Of a stretch of DNA of 64,000 nucleotides, positions 42,332 to 50,677 are shown piece by piece. Location: positions 5,777 through 69,776 of the forward strand of contig JBFMHF010000017.1 in NCBI GenBank assembly GCA_040752975.1. The letters run 5' to 3'. A program made the translations under genes and the position numbers. Source of the DNA: JADLDB01 sp040752975 (lineage in GTDB: Bacteria > Myxococcota > Myxococcia > Myxococcales > Myxococcaceae). The notes under the pieces were generated by a model. That model made no database searches and was not told the origin of the DNA. It saw nothing but the letters and a program-made list of their open reading frames with translations. How positions within the stretch are numbered: position 1 is the first letter of the stretch; the number at the start of each line of letters is the position of its first letter.

Positions 42332-43501
42332 TCACAACACCCGCAGCACGAAGCACTTGAGGTACCGCGTCTCCCGCAGGCCGAGCAGCACGGGGTGATC
42401 TCGGCCCGCCCCGCGCTTCTCGAGGATCTGCACGCGCCGCTTCGAGTCGGCCGCCGCCGCGTCCAGCATCTCTTCGAAGCGCTCCTCGTCGACGTGGAAG
42501 GTGCAGGAGGCGGTGATCAACGTGCCGCCGGGCTTGAGGAGCTGCATGGCCCGCAGGTTGATCTCCTTGTACCCGCGGACGGCCGCCTCGACGGCGCCCT
42601 TGTTCTTCGCGAAGGACGGCGGGTCCAGCACGATGGTGTCGAAGCGCTTCCCTTCGTCCAGCGTGTCGCGCAGGTAGTCGAAGGCGTTGGCGGCGATCAC
42701 CTCGACGTTGGCCAGGCCGTTGCGCTTCGCGTTGTCGCGGATCTGCGCGCACGCGGCGTCGCTGATCTCCACCGCCGTCACCTTGTCCGCCTTCTTCGCG
42801 AGCTGCAGGGCGAAGCCGCCCACGTAGCTGAAGCAGTCGAGCGAGTCGCCCGCGCCGTACGCCGACGCCATCACGTGGTTGTCGCGCTGATCGAGGAAGG
42901 CGCCCGTCTTCTGGCCGTGGAGGAGATCGGCCTCGAGCTCGATCTCCCCCTCGCGGTAGGTGATGGGGCCGGGCACGTCTCCCCGCAGGACGCCCTTCTC
43001 GGGCTCGAGGCCCTCGTGGCGCCGGACGTTGGTGTCGCTGCGGTTGATGATCGCCTTCGGACGGAAGTGCTCGACGAGGAGCTCGGCGATCAGCTCCTTG
43101 CGCGACTCGGTGCCCTTGTGCAGCAGCTGCACCGACAGGAAGTCTCCGAAGCGATCGACGACCAGGCCCGGCAACAGATCCGCCTCACCGTGCACCACCC
43201 GGTACGCCGTCTGCCCCGGGTACGCGGCCCGGCGCATCGCGTCCGCGCGGGCGAGCCGTTCGCGGAAGAAGTCCCGGTCCACCGGCGCGTCGTCCCACGC
43301 CAGCCACCGCAGGACGATCTTCGACTCCCGCGAGAAGAAGGCCTGGCCGAGGAACCAGCCGCGGCCGTCCTCCACCCGCACCACCTCGCCGCCCCCGAGG
43401 TCCTTGGGCGAGGTCTCCACGTCCGCCGCGTAGATCCACGGGTGGCCGGCCTTCCAGCGCTCGACGCCCTTCTTCGTGATGCGAACGGTGGGCTGCGTCA
43501 C
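42332..43501 (-). CDS. Class I rRNA large-subunit methyltransferase (RlmI-like)
   Basis: A 389-residue protein of the RlmI/YccW type: an N-terminal PUA-like domain (VRITKKGVERWKAGHPWIYAADV...GGGEVVRVED) and a C-terminal Rossmann methyltransferase. The latter reads GQKTGAFLDQRDNH, LDCFSYVGGFALQLAKKADKVTAVEIS (SAM motif I) and the catalytic motif LDPPSF. RlmI makes m5C1962 in 23S rRNA; the exact base is not proven here. The GTG start at 43501 overlaps the end of the metallo-hydrolase gene by reading on from it. The convergent membrane-protein gene ends 7 bp away. Confidence 0.9.
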   Translation of the reverse strand: MTQPTVRITKKGVERWKAGHPWIYAADVETSPKDLGGGEVVRVEDGRGWFLGQAFFSRESKIVLRWLAWDDAPVDRDFFRERLARADAMRRAAYPGQTAYRVVHGEADLLPGLVVDRFGDFLSVQLLHKGTESRKELIAELLVEHFRPKAIINRSDTNVRRHEGLEPEKGVLRGDVPGPITYREGEIELEADLLHGQKTGAFLDQRDNHVMASAYGAGDSLDCFSYVGGFALQLAKKADKVTAVEISDAACAQIRDNAKRNGLANVEVIAANAFDYLRDTLDEGKRFDTIVLDPPSFAKNKGAVEAAVRGYKEINLRAMQLLKPGGTLITASCTFHVDEERFEEMLDAAAADSKRRVQILEKRGAGRDHPVLLGLRETRYLKCFVLRVL

Positions 43502-43502
43502 G

Positions 43503-44354
43503 CTAGACGTCCAGTACGCGATCGACGACCACCTGGCCACTGCCGTCGTCCTTCACCGTGCACGCGGCCGTCAGGGGGTCGTGCTCGAGGAAGAGGATCC
43601 AGTCCTCCTCCACCGCCTGCGCGAGGAGCTGCTTCTTCTCTTCGATCACCGTCAGCGGGTAGAGATCGTACGCCGCCACCCACGCCGTCTTGAGGTGCGC
43701 GGTGGTGGGGATGAGATCTCCGCAGAAGACCAGCGTGCCTGCGTCTGTCTCCAGGCGCACCAGCTGCAGCCCCACGGTGTGGCCTTCGCTGACGAAGAGG
43801 TGCACGCCAGGGAAGAGCTCGGTCGGACCGTCGAGGAGGTGCAGCCGCCCGCTGTTCTCCAGCGGCGCGAAGTCCTCCCGCCGGAAGCTGCCGGAGTCGC
43901 GCTCCGACGGGTGGTGGGCCCAGCGCCAGTGCCGGCGCTGCAGGTGGTAGGTCGCGGCGGGGAATGAGAGCTTGAGCGCGCCCCCTTCTTCGCGCGTGGT
44001 GCCGCCCGCGTGATCGAAGTGGAGGTGCGTCAGCACCACGTCGGTGATGTCCGAGCGGGACAGGCCGAGCCGGTGGAGCCCCTCGTCCACCGAGGCCCCC
44101 TGGTGATCGATGCCGTACATGTCGCGGTGCTTGCCGTCCCAGCGTTGGCCGGCGCCGTCGTCGACGAGGATCCGCTTGTCTCCCATCACCACCAGCATGC
44201 AGCGCAGCGCCAGCGACACGCGGTTGCGCTCGTCCGGAGGGAAGCGCCGCTGCCACAGCGGCCGGGGCACCACGCCGAACATCGCGCCGCCGTCCAGCGC
44301 GATCCGCCCGTCGCTCAGCGCATGCACCTCGAGGTGGCCCAGCTGGAGCGGCAT
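43503..44354 (-). CDS. Metallo-beta-lactamase-fold hydrolase
   Basis: A 283-residue cytoplasmic hydrolase. The zinc motif HLHFDHAGG (HxHxDH) is intact, followed by metal ligands in SEGHTVG and CGDLIPTTAH and a terminal LEHDP. The overall plan is that of N-acyl-homoserine-lactonase/glyoxalase II-like enzymes, but the substrate cannot be fixed. I chose ATG 44354 (GGGAG upstream); the frame reaches 44429 with unlikely residues. The stop lies 2 bp from the GTG of the methyltransferase, suggesting one transcript. Confidence 0.85.
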   Translation of the reverse strand: MPLQLGHLEVHALSDGRIALDGGAMFGVVPRPLWQRRFPPDERNRVSLALRCMLVVMGDKRILVDDGAGQRWDGKHRDMYGIDHQGASVDEGLHRLGLSRSDITDVVLTHLHFDHAGGTTREEGGALKLSFPAATYHLQRRHWRWAHHPSERDSGSFRREDFAPLENSGRLHLLDGPTELFPGVHLFVSEGHTVGLQLVRLETDAGTLVFCGDLIPTTAHLKTAWVAAYDLYPLTVIEEKKQLLAQAVEEDWILFLEHDPLTAACTVKDDGSGQVVVDRVLDV

Positions 44355-44418
44355 GGAGGGATTCTCCCACGCTTCGCGCTCCTCCGGCACCGCCCGTTTC
44401 CGCGTAGACTGCCCGCGC

Positions 44419-44934
44419 GTGTCGGTCACCTACGACTTCCTCTTGCAGCCCCAGGAGATCGGCGCGGAGTTGCCGCTCGAGCCCCTCGAAGCGGCGCTCC
44501 TCGAGCGCGGGGTGAAGCGGCGCCCCGACGGCGCGTGGGTGTGGTCCTTCCTCGGCGGCGAGGTGGTGGGCCTGCCCATGCGCGAGGGCCCGAAGGTGAT
44601 CGCCTTCGAGCTCAAGGTGCCGCTGAAGGACACGACCGCGCTGGTGTCGGCGGCGCTCAAGGCGGCGGCCGAGCTGGCGCAGGCGCTCGGCGTCCGGTTG
44701 CTCGATCCACAGCTCAACTACCCCGTCACCTTCGACTCCGAGGCCTCGGTGGGCGAGGAGTACCTGCGCCAGGCCCGCTACGCCGGTGAGTACGTGGGCG
44801 TCAGCGAGGCCATCGGCGCCACCACCCTGGCTGCCCCTCCCGACGACGCGCCCAACACGGGGCTGCGCATCGTCCTCGCGTTGATCGTCTTCGGGGTAGT
44901 CCTCTTCATCACGTTTCGCGCCCTCAATGGCTGA
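44419..44934 (+). CDS. Hypothetical tail-anchored protein
   Basis: A 171-residue protein with a globular N-terminal domain (MSVTYDFLLQPQEIG...RRPDGAWVWSFLGGEVVGLPMREG) and a single C-terminal transmembrane segment (LRIVLALIVFGVVLFITF), so likely tail-anchored with the bulk in the cytoplasm. The GTG start at 44419 marks the onset of G/C-biased codons. No known family. Transcribed divergently from the metallo-hydrolase gene, 64 bp apart. Confidence 0.65.
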   Translation: MSVTYDFLLQPQEIGAELPLEPLEAALLERGVKRRPDGAWVWSFLGGEVVGLPMREGPKVIAFELKVPLKDTTALVSAALKAAAELAQALGVRLLDPQLNYPVTFDSEASVGEEYLRQARYAGEYVGVSEAIGATTLAAPPDDAPNTGLRIVLALIVFGVVLFITFRALNG

Positions 44935-44981
44935 GGTGTGACCGCCCGGCAGTCGCCCGGGTCCTGGTGTGGGAGGTCGTC

Positions 44982-46229
44982 GTGCGATCCCGTTGGCTGG
45001 TGATGCTGAGCGTCTTCGCCGTGGGGTGCGGTGAGGGGGCGATTGTCGGAAGTGGCGGCGGCGGAGGCGCTGCGGGCGGAGGCGTCGGCGGAGCGGGTGG
45101 AGCCGGCGGCGGGGGCGGCGGCGCGGCCAGCTTCGACGGGCTCCCCTGTGACGTCGCGACCGTCCTGGCTGCACACTGCGTCTCGTGTCACGGCACGCCG
45201 TTGTCCGGCGGCGCTACCGTGCCGCTGACGAGTCGCGCCGACCTGGTCGCCCTGTCCCCCAACTTCCCGGGGCAGAGCATCGGCAGCCGCTGCGTCACCC
45301 GGATGAGGATGACTGCCGGGGCCATGCCGCCGGCGCCGCTGCCCGCCGTGCCGGCCGCCGACCTCGCCGCCTTCGACGCGTGGGTGACGGCGGGCATGCC
45401 AGTGGGGAGCTGCACCACGACCCCCGATGCCGGCATGGTGACGCTGACCTGCGCCAGCGGTCAGTCGTGGACCGACGGGAACAACGGAGAGTTCGACATG
45501 AACCCCGGCTGGGCGTGCGTGTCGTGTCACCTCGGGAACAACTTCAACGGACAGAACCCGCCGCCGCCCGACGACAAGATCGACGAAGCCTGGTTCTTCA
45601 TGGGCACCGTGTACCCGGCGCTCAACGAGCGCGATCGCTGTGTGTCTGAGCCCCCGGCCACGGTGCGCGTGGAGATCCTCGACACCAACGGCAACGTGGT
45701 GCTCACCATGACGCCTTCGAGGACCTCAGGGAACTTCGCGAGCGACAACCGGCTCGCCCACTCGACGAGGGCCTTCCGCTCCAACGGCGCTGCCCCCTCT
45801 CCGTACCGCGCACGCGTGGTGAACGGCGCAGCTTCGCTCACGATGATGACGGCGCAGACCAGCGGCGACTGCAACACCTGCCACACCGAGCGCGGCGCGA
45901 ACGGTGCGGCGGGGCGCATCGTCTACCCGGCCTTCATCCCGGTGGACGCGGGACCGATGGATGCCGGAGTGCCCGACGCGGGGACGCCGGACGCGGGGAG
46001 CCCGGACGCAGGCACGCCTGACGCCGGTGGGGATGCGGGTGCGCCCGATGCGGGGCCAGCTGACGCGGGTGCCACCGATGCGGGTGTGCTGGACGCAGGC
46101 GACCTCGACGCGGGCGTCGACGCCGGTGCCGTCGACGCAGGTGACGTCGACGCAGGCGACCTCGACGCGGGCGTCGACGCCGGTGCCGTCGATGCAGGCG
46201 ATCCCGACGCCGGTCTCGACGGGGGCTGA
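44982..46229 (+). CDS. Triple CXXCH lipoprotein, putative c-type cytochrome
   Basis: A 415-residue lipoprotein. The leader MRSRWLVMLSVFAVGC is followed by a Gly-rich stalk and three heme-binding-type motifs: CVSCH (in AHCVSCHG), CVSCH (in ACVSCHLG) and CNTCH (in DCNTCHTE). This is a likely outer-surface electron-transfer or sensor protein. The last 95 residues are a repeated Asp-Ala-Gly stalk-like tail (VDAG, PDAG, LDAG). The GTG at 44982 follows GGGAGG; another GTG at 44967 is less well placed. A nearly perfect 57-nt direct repeat lies in the tail. Confidence 0.8.
   Translation: MRSRWLVMLSVFAVGCGEGAIVGSGGGGGAAGGGVGGAGGAGGGGGGAASFDGLPCDVATVLAAHCVSCHGTPLSGGATVPLTSRADLVALSPNFPGQSIGSRCVTRMRMTAGAMPPAPLPAVPAADLAAFDAWVTAGMPVGSCTTTPDAGMVTLTCASGQSWTDGNNGEFDMNPGWACVSCHLGNNFNGQNPPPPDDKIDEAWFFMGTVYPALNERDRCVSEPPATVRVEILDTNGNVVLTMTPSRTSGNFASDNRLAHSTRAFRSNGAAPSPYRARVVNGAASLTMMTAQTSGDCNTCHTERGANGAAGRIVYPAFIPVDAGPMDAGVPDAGTPDAGSPDAGTPDAGGDAGAPDAGPADAGATDAGVLDAGDLDAGVDAGAVDAGDVDAGDLDAGVDAGAVDAGDPDAGLDGG
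46092..46197 (+). repeat. 57-nt direct repeat encoding Asp-Ala-Gly tail
   Basis: The 49-nt segments at 46092-46140 and 46149-46197 are identical except for one base; their period is 57 nt (19 codons). They sit within a longer Asp-Ala-Gly coding run (about 45940-46225). Confidence 0.85.
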
Positions 46230-46385
46230 GCGTCTTTTCAGGGGAACCGGCGCCAGGGGCAGGGATGCCTGCCGTGTAGAAGCAGGTGTCAGAAGCCCCG
46301 GCGGAGCCGTGGCAACGAGCGAAGGAACGGCTGGGCGCGGTTGAACGTGAGGCGCCGACCGCGGCCCGGCAGCCCGCACCGCTGG

Positions 46386-47303
46386 TCAGCGTACGAAGCG
46401 CCAGCAGCGGTGCACGGTGCGCCGGAAGTCCTCGGGGATCGATCGGGGCGTCAGCTCCTCCGTCGGCGTGAGGCGCGCGTCGAGCTCGAAGCCGAGGAAG
46501 TTGGTGGAGAAGTAGAGCGTCCCGCCAGGCGCCAGCAGCTCCAGCACCCGGCCGACGAGGTGCCGGTGATCGCGCTGCACCTCGAAGCGGCGCTCCATCT
46601 TCTTCGACGACGAGAAGCTGGGCGGATCGAGCACGATCAAGTCGTACGGGCCGCGGGCCGTCTCCAGCCAGCCCAGCACGTCGGCGCGCACCACGCGGTG
46701 CCTGGGGCCGGGCTCCAACCCGTTGTGCCGGAAGTTCCGCTCGGCCCAGTCGGCATACGTGTTGGAGAGATCCACCGTGGTCGTCTCCGCCGCGCCGCCC
46801 GCGCGCGCGTACACGGTGAAGGATCCGGTGTACGCGAAGAGGTTCAGGAAGCGCTTGCCGTCGGCCTCGTCACGCACGCGCTTCCTCGTGTTCCGGTGAT
46901 CGAGGAACAAGCCCGTGTCGAGGTAGTCGGACAGGTTGCACTCGAAGGTGAGGCCGTTCTCCTGCACCAGCACGGTGGTCGACTGCGCGCCGTGACGCCC
47001 GTACTGGGCCTCGCCCCACGGCTTCGGCTCGTGCGTCTTGGTGAAGATCTTCTCCGGCGGAAGCGCCAGCACCGCGCCGACGGCCCGCACCACCTCCGCG
47101 CGCGCTTGCTCCAGTGTCCCTTCGCGGCGTTGCTTCCGCCGCGGGTACTCCATCACGTGCGCGTAGCCGGCGTACCAGTCCACCGCGAACGGCCACTCCG
47201 GCACGTCGAGATCGTACAGGCGAAACGCGGTGAGGCCCTGCCGCGCGGCCCACTTGAAGCGGTGCTTCGCGTTCTTCTTGAGACGGTTCTCGAAGTCCGA
47301 CAT
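46386..47303 (-). CDS. Class I SAM methyltransferase, RlmK-like
   Basis: A 305-residue rRNA methyltransferase-like protein resembling the C-terminal half (RlmK) of E. coli RlmL, which makes m7G2069 of 23S rRNA. Signatures are TGLFLDHRNTRKRV (as in the RlmI/RlmK group), FLNLFAYTGSFTVYA (SAM motif I), VDLSNTYADWAERNF, LDPPSFSSSKKM (catalytic) and NFLGFELD. The N-terminal THUMP/RlmL part is absent; proteins of this stand-alone type exist in other bacteria. The ATG at 47303 is chosen over upstream frames; the divergent peptidase starts at 47356. Confidence 0.88.
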   Translation of the reverse strand: MSDFENRLKKNAKHRFKWAARQGLTAFRLYDLDVPEWPFAVDWYAGYAHVMEYPRRKQRREGTLEQARAEVVRAVGAVLALPPEKIFTKTHEPKPWGEAQYGRHGAQSTTVLVQENGLTFECNLSDYLDTGLFLDHRNTRKRVRDEADGKRFLNLFAYTGSFTVYARAGGAAETTTVDLSNTYADWAERNFRHNGLEPGPRHRVVRADVLGWLETARGPYDLIVLDPPSFSSSKKMERRFEVQRDHRHLVGRVLELLAPGGTLYFSTNFLGFELDARLTPTEELTPRSIPEDFRRTVHRCWRFVR

Positions 47304-47355
47304 GGCCGCACGCGCGAATAGCCGACGAGGGCGCCGTGGGCTAGGTGCGTCCGCC

Positions 47356-49467
47356 ATGCGCTCTGCCCTCCTCCTCGTCACGGCCCTCCTCGCGGCGCCC
47401 TCCTTCGCCAGCGAAGGGAAGTGGATGCCACAGCAGGTGCTCGAGCTCGGGCCTGCGTGGGTGAAGCAGCAGGGCTTCGGGTTGCCGCTCGACAGGCTGT
47501 GGAGCGACAAGGCGGGCGGTGGGCTCCTCTCGAACGCGGTGCAGCTCCCCGGGTGCTCGGGCAGCTTCGTGTCTGCGCAGGGGCTCTTGATCACCAACCA
47601 CCACTGCGTGGTGGGGATCCTCCAGGAGCACTCCACGCCCCAGGCCAACCTGACGAAGGACGGCTACCTCGCGCGCACTCCCGCCGAGGAGAAGCCGGCC
47701 AAGGCCTTCCGCATCCAGGTGCCGCGCGCTTTCCGCGACGTGACGAAGGACGTGCTGGCGGCGATCCCCGCGGACGTGGACGATCTCGGCCGCTTCAAGG
47801 CGGTGGAGGCGAAGCAGAAGGCCCTGGTCGCGGACTGCGAGAAGCAGCCGGGCACGCGCTGCGTCTTCGCCACCTTCGACGGCGGGCGCTTCTTCACCGT
47901 GACCGAGTTCGCCGAGCTCACCGACGTCCGGCTCGTCTACGCGCCCCCGGCGCAGGTGGGCGACTTCGGCGGCGAGGTGGACAACTGGATGTGGCCGCGA
48001 CACTCCGGCGACTTCGCGCTGGTGCGCGTCTACGAGGGCGGCAAGCCGTACCAGCCGAAGTGGTTTTTCCCCGTGTCGACGAAGGGCGTGAAGCCGGGCG
48101 ATGCGGTGGCGGTGCTGGGCTACCCCGGCGTGTCCTTCCGCGCGTGGCTCGCCGACGAGGTGGCCGAGCGGCAGGCCCGGTTCTACCCGCAGGCGCGAGA
48201 TCTCTCCGCCGAGTGGGTGGCGATCATGGAGGCCGAGGGGAAGAAGTCGCCGGAGGTCGCCATCGCCACCGCCGACGATCTCCGCGCGTACCTGAACCGG
48301 AGGAAGAACTCCGAAGGGCAGTTGGCCGGGCTCGCCCGCGGGAAGATCGTCGACGCCCTGCGCGCGGCGGAGGTCCGCGTGGAGGCGTTCGCGAAGAAGA
48401 AGGGCCTCTCCGACGCCCTCACCGCGCGGGAGGGGCTGCTCGCGCTGCACCAGGAGAAGCTGGCCACGTGGGACCGGGACTTCCTCCTCGACGTCTCTTC
48501 CCAGGGAGCGCGCGCCCTCAGCTGGCCGCTCCTCATCGCTCGCCGCAGCTGGGAAGCCCAGCGCCCCGACGCCGAACGCGAGCTGGGCTACCAGGAGCGC
48601 GATCTCGCCCGCTTGCGCGAGCGCCTGGAGCGCGATCAGAAGCGCTACGCCCCTGCCGTCGACTTCGCGCTCGCGATGTCCTGGCTCAGGCGCGCGCTGG
48701 CGCTCCCGAAGGAGCAGCGGATCGAGACGGTCGACGTGGTGTTTGGCGGCCTCAAGGACGAGGCGGCCGTGGCTGCGAAGCTCAAGGGCCTCATCGCCGC
48801 CTCGAAGGTCTTCACCCTCGCCGAGCGCATGAAGATGTTCGACGAGGCCGTTCCGCAGCTCATGGGGCGGAAGGACCCGCTGCTCGACTTCGCCCTGGGG
48901 CTGGACGCAGAGCGACGCCGCCTGCGCGATCGCCGGGACGGCTGGGCGGGCAGGGCGCTGCAGCTCAGGCCGGCCTGGCGCGCTGCCGTCATCCTGGAGG
49001 CGGGCCGCCCCGTGGCGCCCGACGCCAACTCCACGCTGCGCGTCACCTTCGGTCGCGTGAAGGGCTACTCACCGCGTGACGGGGTGACGATGGAGCCGCA
49101 GACGACGCTGTCCGGCGTGCTGGAGAAGCACACCGGAGTCGAGCCCTTCGACGTGCCGCAGAAGATCCGCGACGCGGTGGCCGCGAAGAAGCTGGGCCGG
49201 TGGATCGATCCGCGCCTCGGCGACGTGCCCGTGGACTTCCTGGCCGACTGCGACACCACCGGGGGCAACTCCGGCAGCCCCACCATCGACGGGCAGGGCC
49301 GCCTCGTCGGCGTCAACTTCGATCGCGTCTGGGAAAACGTCGCCAACGACTTCGGCTACAACCCCGCCGTCGCCCGGCACGTCAACGCCGACGTCCGCTA
49401 CCTCCTCTGGCTCCTCGAGGAGGTCGAGGGCGCGGGTGATCTGTTGAAGGAATTGGGCGCGAAGTAG
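47356..49467 (+). CDS. S46 dipeptidyl-peptidase, DPP11-like
   Basis: A 703-residue periplasmic serine exopeptidase. Signal peptide MRSALLLVTALLAAPSFAS. The catalytic triad is readable: His83 (ITNHHCV), Asp219 (RHSGDFAL) and Ser639 (GGNSGSP). An Arg at 657 (VNFDRVWEN), 18 residues after the serine, coincides with Arg673 of Porphyromonas DPP11, which sets Asp/Glu preference at P1; Gly there gives DPP7. Hence cleavage of dipeptides with Asp/Glu second is inferred. Such enzymes feed amino-acid uptake from proteins. The ATG 47356 begins the leader; divergent from the RlmK-like gene. Confidence 0.9.
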   Translation: MRSALLLVTALLAAPSFASEGKWMPQQVLELGPAWVKQQGFGLPLDRLWSDKAGGGLLSNAVQLPGCSGSFVSAQGLLITNHHCVVGILQEHSTPQANLTKDGYLARTPAEEKPAKAFRIQVPRAFRDVTKDVLAAIPADVDDLGRFKAVEAKQKALVADCEKQPGTRCVFATFDGGRFFTVTEFAELTDVRLVYAPPAQVGDFGGEVDNWMWPRHSGDFALVRVYEGGKPYQPKWFFPVSTKGVKPGDAVAVLGYPGVSFRAWLADEVAERQARFYPQARDLSAEWVAIMEAEGKKSPEVAIATADDLRAYLNRRKNSEGQLAGLARGKIVDALRAAEVRVEAFAKKKGLSDALTAREGLLALHQEKLATWDRDFLLDVSSQGARALSWPLLIARRSWEAQRPDAERELGYQERDLARLRERLERDQKRYAPAVDFALAMSWLRRALALPKEQRIETVDVVFGGLKDEAAVAAKLKGLIAASKVFTLAERMKMFDEAVPQLMGRKDPLLDFALGLDAERRRLRDRRDGWAGRALQLRPAWRAAVILEAGRPVAPDANSTLRVTFGRVKGYSPRDGVTMEPQTTLSGVLEKHTGVEPFDVPQKIRDAVAAKKLGRWIDPRLGDVPVDFLADCDTTGGNSGSPTIDGQGRLVGVNFDRVWENVANDFGYNPAVARHVNADVRYLLWLLEEVEGAGDLLKELGAK

Positions 49468-49518
49468 CGCACACGGAACGACTTTCGCGAGGGCCGCGTT
49501 TGTGGTGAAGGCGGCGCC

Positions 49519-50661
49519 ATGCGCTTCGACACCCTCGCGATCCACGCCGGGCAGACCCCGGATCCCTCCACGGGCGCGATCATGACGCCCGTGTACTTCA
49601 CCTCCACCTACGTCCAGGACGGGCCGGGCGAGCACAAGGGCTACGAGTACAGCCGCACCCGCAACCCCACCCGCACCGCACTCGAGGCCTGCCTCGCCGC
49701 GCTGGAGGGCGCGAAGTTCGGCAACGCCTTCGCCTCGGGTTGCGCCGCCGCCGACATGCTGATGCACCTGCTGGAGGCTGGCGATCACGTCGTGGTGTCC
49801 GACGACGTGTACGGCGGCACGTTCCGCCTCTTCGACAAGGTCTTCAAGCGGCAGGGGCTGTCCTTCTCCTTCGTGGACATGACCAACCCCGCCAACATCG
49901 AGAAGGCGATCACCCCGAAGACGAAGATGCTCTGGGTGGAGACGCCCACCAACCCGATGCTGAAGCTGATCGACCTCGCGCGCGCGGCGGAGCTTGCGAA
50001 GAAGCACAAGCTGATCAGCGTCTGCGACAACACCTTCATGACGCCGTACTTCCAGCGCCCGCTGGAGTTCGGCTTCGACATCGTCACGCACTCCACGACG
50101 AAGTACCTGAACGGCCATTCGGACTGCGTGGGCGGCTTCGTGTGCACCAACGACGCGGCGCTGGCCGAGCGGATCGCCTTCCACCAGAACGCGGTGGGCG
50201 GCGTGCCGGGGCCCATGGACAGCTTCCTCGTCCTGCGCGGCGTGAAGACGCTGCACCTGCGCATGGAGCGCCACGCGCAGAACGCGGCGAAGGTGGCCGA
50301 GTTCCTGACGAAACACCCCAAGGTGACGCGGGTGACGTACCCCGGCCTCGAGACGCACCCGCAGTACGCGCTGGCGAAGAGGCAGATGAAGGGCTTCGGC
50401 GGCATGATGACCTTCGACATGAAGGGCGGCCTGGAGGCGGCGCGCCGGTTCCTGAAGACGGTGAAGGTCTTCGCCTGCGCCGAGTCGCTGGGGGGCGTGG
50501 AGTCCCTCATTGAACACCCGGCGATCATGACGCACGCCTCCATCCCGAAGGAGAACCGTGAGAAGCTGGGAATTACCGACGGGTTGATTCGTCTGTCCGT
50601 GGGCATCGAAGATGCGCAGGACCTGGTCGATGACTTGAAGCAGGCCTTCGAGGCCGCCTGA
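49519..50661 (+). CDS. Cystathionine gamma-lyase/synthase, PLP enzyme
   Basis: A 380-residue Cys/Met-metabolism PLP enzyme. Recognisable parts are the N-terminal RFDTLAIHAGQTPDPSTGAIMTPVYFTSTYVQ, the YEYSRTRNPTR segment, VETPTNPMLK, and the Schiff-base lysine at 195 in STTKYLNGHSD. LGGVESLIEHPAIMTH is diagnostic of the family. It may act as gamma-lyase (cystathionine to cysteine) or gamma-synthase. A cystathionine beta-synthase lies 6 kb downstream, so the reverse transsulfuration route from homocysteine to cysteine is likely and lyase the more probable role. Confidence 0.92.
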   Translation: MRFDTLAIHAGQTPDPSTGAIMTPVYFTSTYVQDGPGEHKGYEYSRTRNPTRTALEACLAALEGAKFGNAFASGCAAADMLMHLLEAGDHVVVSDDVYGGTFRLFDKVFKRQGLSFSFVDMTNPANIEKAITPKTKMLWVETPTNPMLKLIDLARAAELAKKHKLISVCDNTFMTPYFQRPLEFGFDIVTHSTTKYLNGHSDCVGGFVCTNDAALAERIAFHQNAVGGVPGPMDSFLVLRGVKTLHLRMERHAQNAAKVAEFLTKHPKVTRVTYPGLETHPQYALAKRQMKGFGGMMTFDMKGGLEAARRFLKTVKVFACAESLGGVESLIEHPAIMTHASIPKENREKLGITDGLIRLSVGIEDAQDLVDDLKQAFEAA

Positions 50662-50677
50662 TTTCCAAGCCTTTCGC

